NCBI RefSeq assembly: GCF_003931565.1
Contig: NZ_RRYI01000004.1
Coordinates: forward strand, 186,001-250,000
Direction of reading: 5' to 3'
Origin: Caulobacter sp. 602-1
GTDB lineage: Bacteria; Pseudomonadota; Alphaproteobacteria; Caulobacterales; Caulobacteraceae
DNA: 64,000 nucleotides
The notes below the pieces were generated by a model. That model had not been told where the DNA came from. It saw only the letters and a program-made list of their open reading frames with translations, and did not search any database. Shown here piece after piece: positions 63,647 through 64,000 of this stretch. Positions within the stretch are counted from its first letter, which is position 1. The number at the start of each line of letters is the position of its first letter. The position numbers and the translations under genes are program-made.

Positions 63647-64000
63647 TCAGTACCGGACGCGGGCCGAGACATAGGCCGCGCGGCCCTCGCCTGGGCTATG
63701 CAGGGTCTGGGCGCCATCCCACCAGACGTATTCGCGGCTGGCGTCCGCCAGGTTCTTGACCTGCAGGCGCAGCTCCAGCCGAGCATTGACCTGATAGGCT
63801 GCGTCCAGGTCGACCGACACGTAGTCGCCGTAGCGTCCATGGTCGTTGCTGGTCGTCAGCTCATAGGCGCTCTGGCCCGAGGCGGAGGCCGACAGGGTCA
63901 GGCGCTGGGACGCCTTGAAGTCCACGCCGCCGGAGAACATCCGTTCCGGAACGTGGTCGATCTTCTTGCCGGCCAGGTTGGGCGTGGCGGGATCGGGCGT
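63647..64000 (-). CDS. TonB-dependent receptor, 3' end only (siderophore type), cut by the window edge
   Basis: The frame runs off the right edge of the window. The visible 117 residues are the last strands of a receptor barrel: NLAGKKIDHVPERMFSGGVD, YVSVDLDAAYQVNARLELRL, VKNLADASREYVWWDG and the terminal aromatic SARVRY. This ending is typical of ferric-siderophore receptors. The PepSY gene directly downstream supports an iron-uptake role. Confidence 0.85.
   Translation of the reverse strand, partial: TPDPATPNLAGKKIDHVPERMFSGGVDFKASQRLTLSASASGQSAYELTTSNDHGRYGDYVSVDLDAAYQVNARLELRLQVKNLADASREYVWWDGAQTLHSPGEGRAAYVSARVRY

Overview
The window looks like chromosomal DNA of a high-GC alphaproteobacterium of the Caulobacter/Phenylobacterium type. 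The reasons are a FecI/FecR-linked lasso-peptide locus of the proteobacterial isopeptidase type, several TonB-dependent receptors, a RlxS/TraG mobile-element core and FixK-like boxes. Genus is inferred; no rRNA or housekeeping marker is present. No tRNA, rRNA or CRISPR array was recognised.

Region 1 (1-9.5 kb) is the right part of a lasso-peptide cluster: the maturation protease B (its beginning lies outside the window), the macrolactam synthetase C, and on the opposite strand the isopeptidase, a TonB-dependent receptor with an N-terminal signalling domain, a FecR anti-sigma factor and a FecI-type sigma factor. The precursor gene must lie upstream of base 1. Region 2 (9.6-17.4 kb) is the core of an integrative conjugative or mobilizable element (XRE, DUF2285, HTH, DUF2840, TraF peptidase, lytic transglycosylase, relaxase, TraG coupling protein, CopG). 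It has a hairpin-rich candidate oriT before the relaxase but no trb genes and no intact integrase. Region 3 (18.1-23.3 kb) is one 1731-residue surface protein: signal peptide, Ig-like domains, eight in-register 261-bp repeats and a C-terminal autotransporter barrel.

Region 4 (23.5-42.2 kb) is centred on an iac-type indole-3-acetic acid (IAA, auxin) degradation operon, iacH-A-B-I-C-D-E-F-G, with a convergent MarR regulator (iacR). Around it lie an MFS carrier plus GH3 glycosidase, a TIM-barrel epimerase-like protein, a 2-keto-4-pentenoate-hydratase-like protein, a secreted M20 peptidase and a TonB receptor. A recurring palindrome of the type TTGAA-N2-TTCAA occurs in all these promoter regions, which suggests one regulon. 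The secreted peptidase, receptor and glycosidase could widen auxin use to auxin conjugates; that part is inference.

Region 5 (42.5-57.7 kb) is bracketed by two decayed pieces of tyrosine recombinases of one family. It holds patatin and phospholipase D genes, a cytochrome b-like protein, a small LuxR-type HTH protein, a thymidine/AMP phosphorylase, a PRPP-synthetase paralogue, an ABC exporter with HlyD adaptor, a universal stress protein and a cation P-type ATPase. Three FNR/FixK-like boxes precede three of its transcription units, so this reads as a low-oxygen response block. Region 6 (57.7-64 kb) has a small secreted protein, an unrecognised 1196-residue protein flanked by two copies of a decayed coding repeat (a third copy is at 17.8 kb), and a PepSY membrane protein next to the 3' end of a further TonB receptor cut by the window edge.
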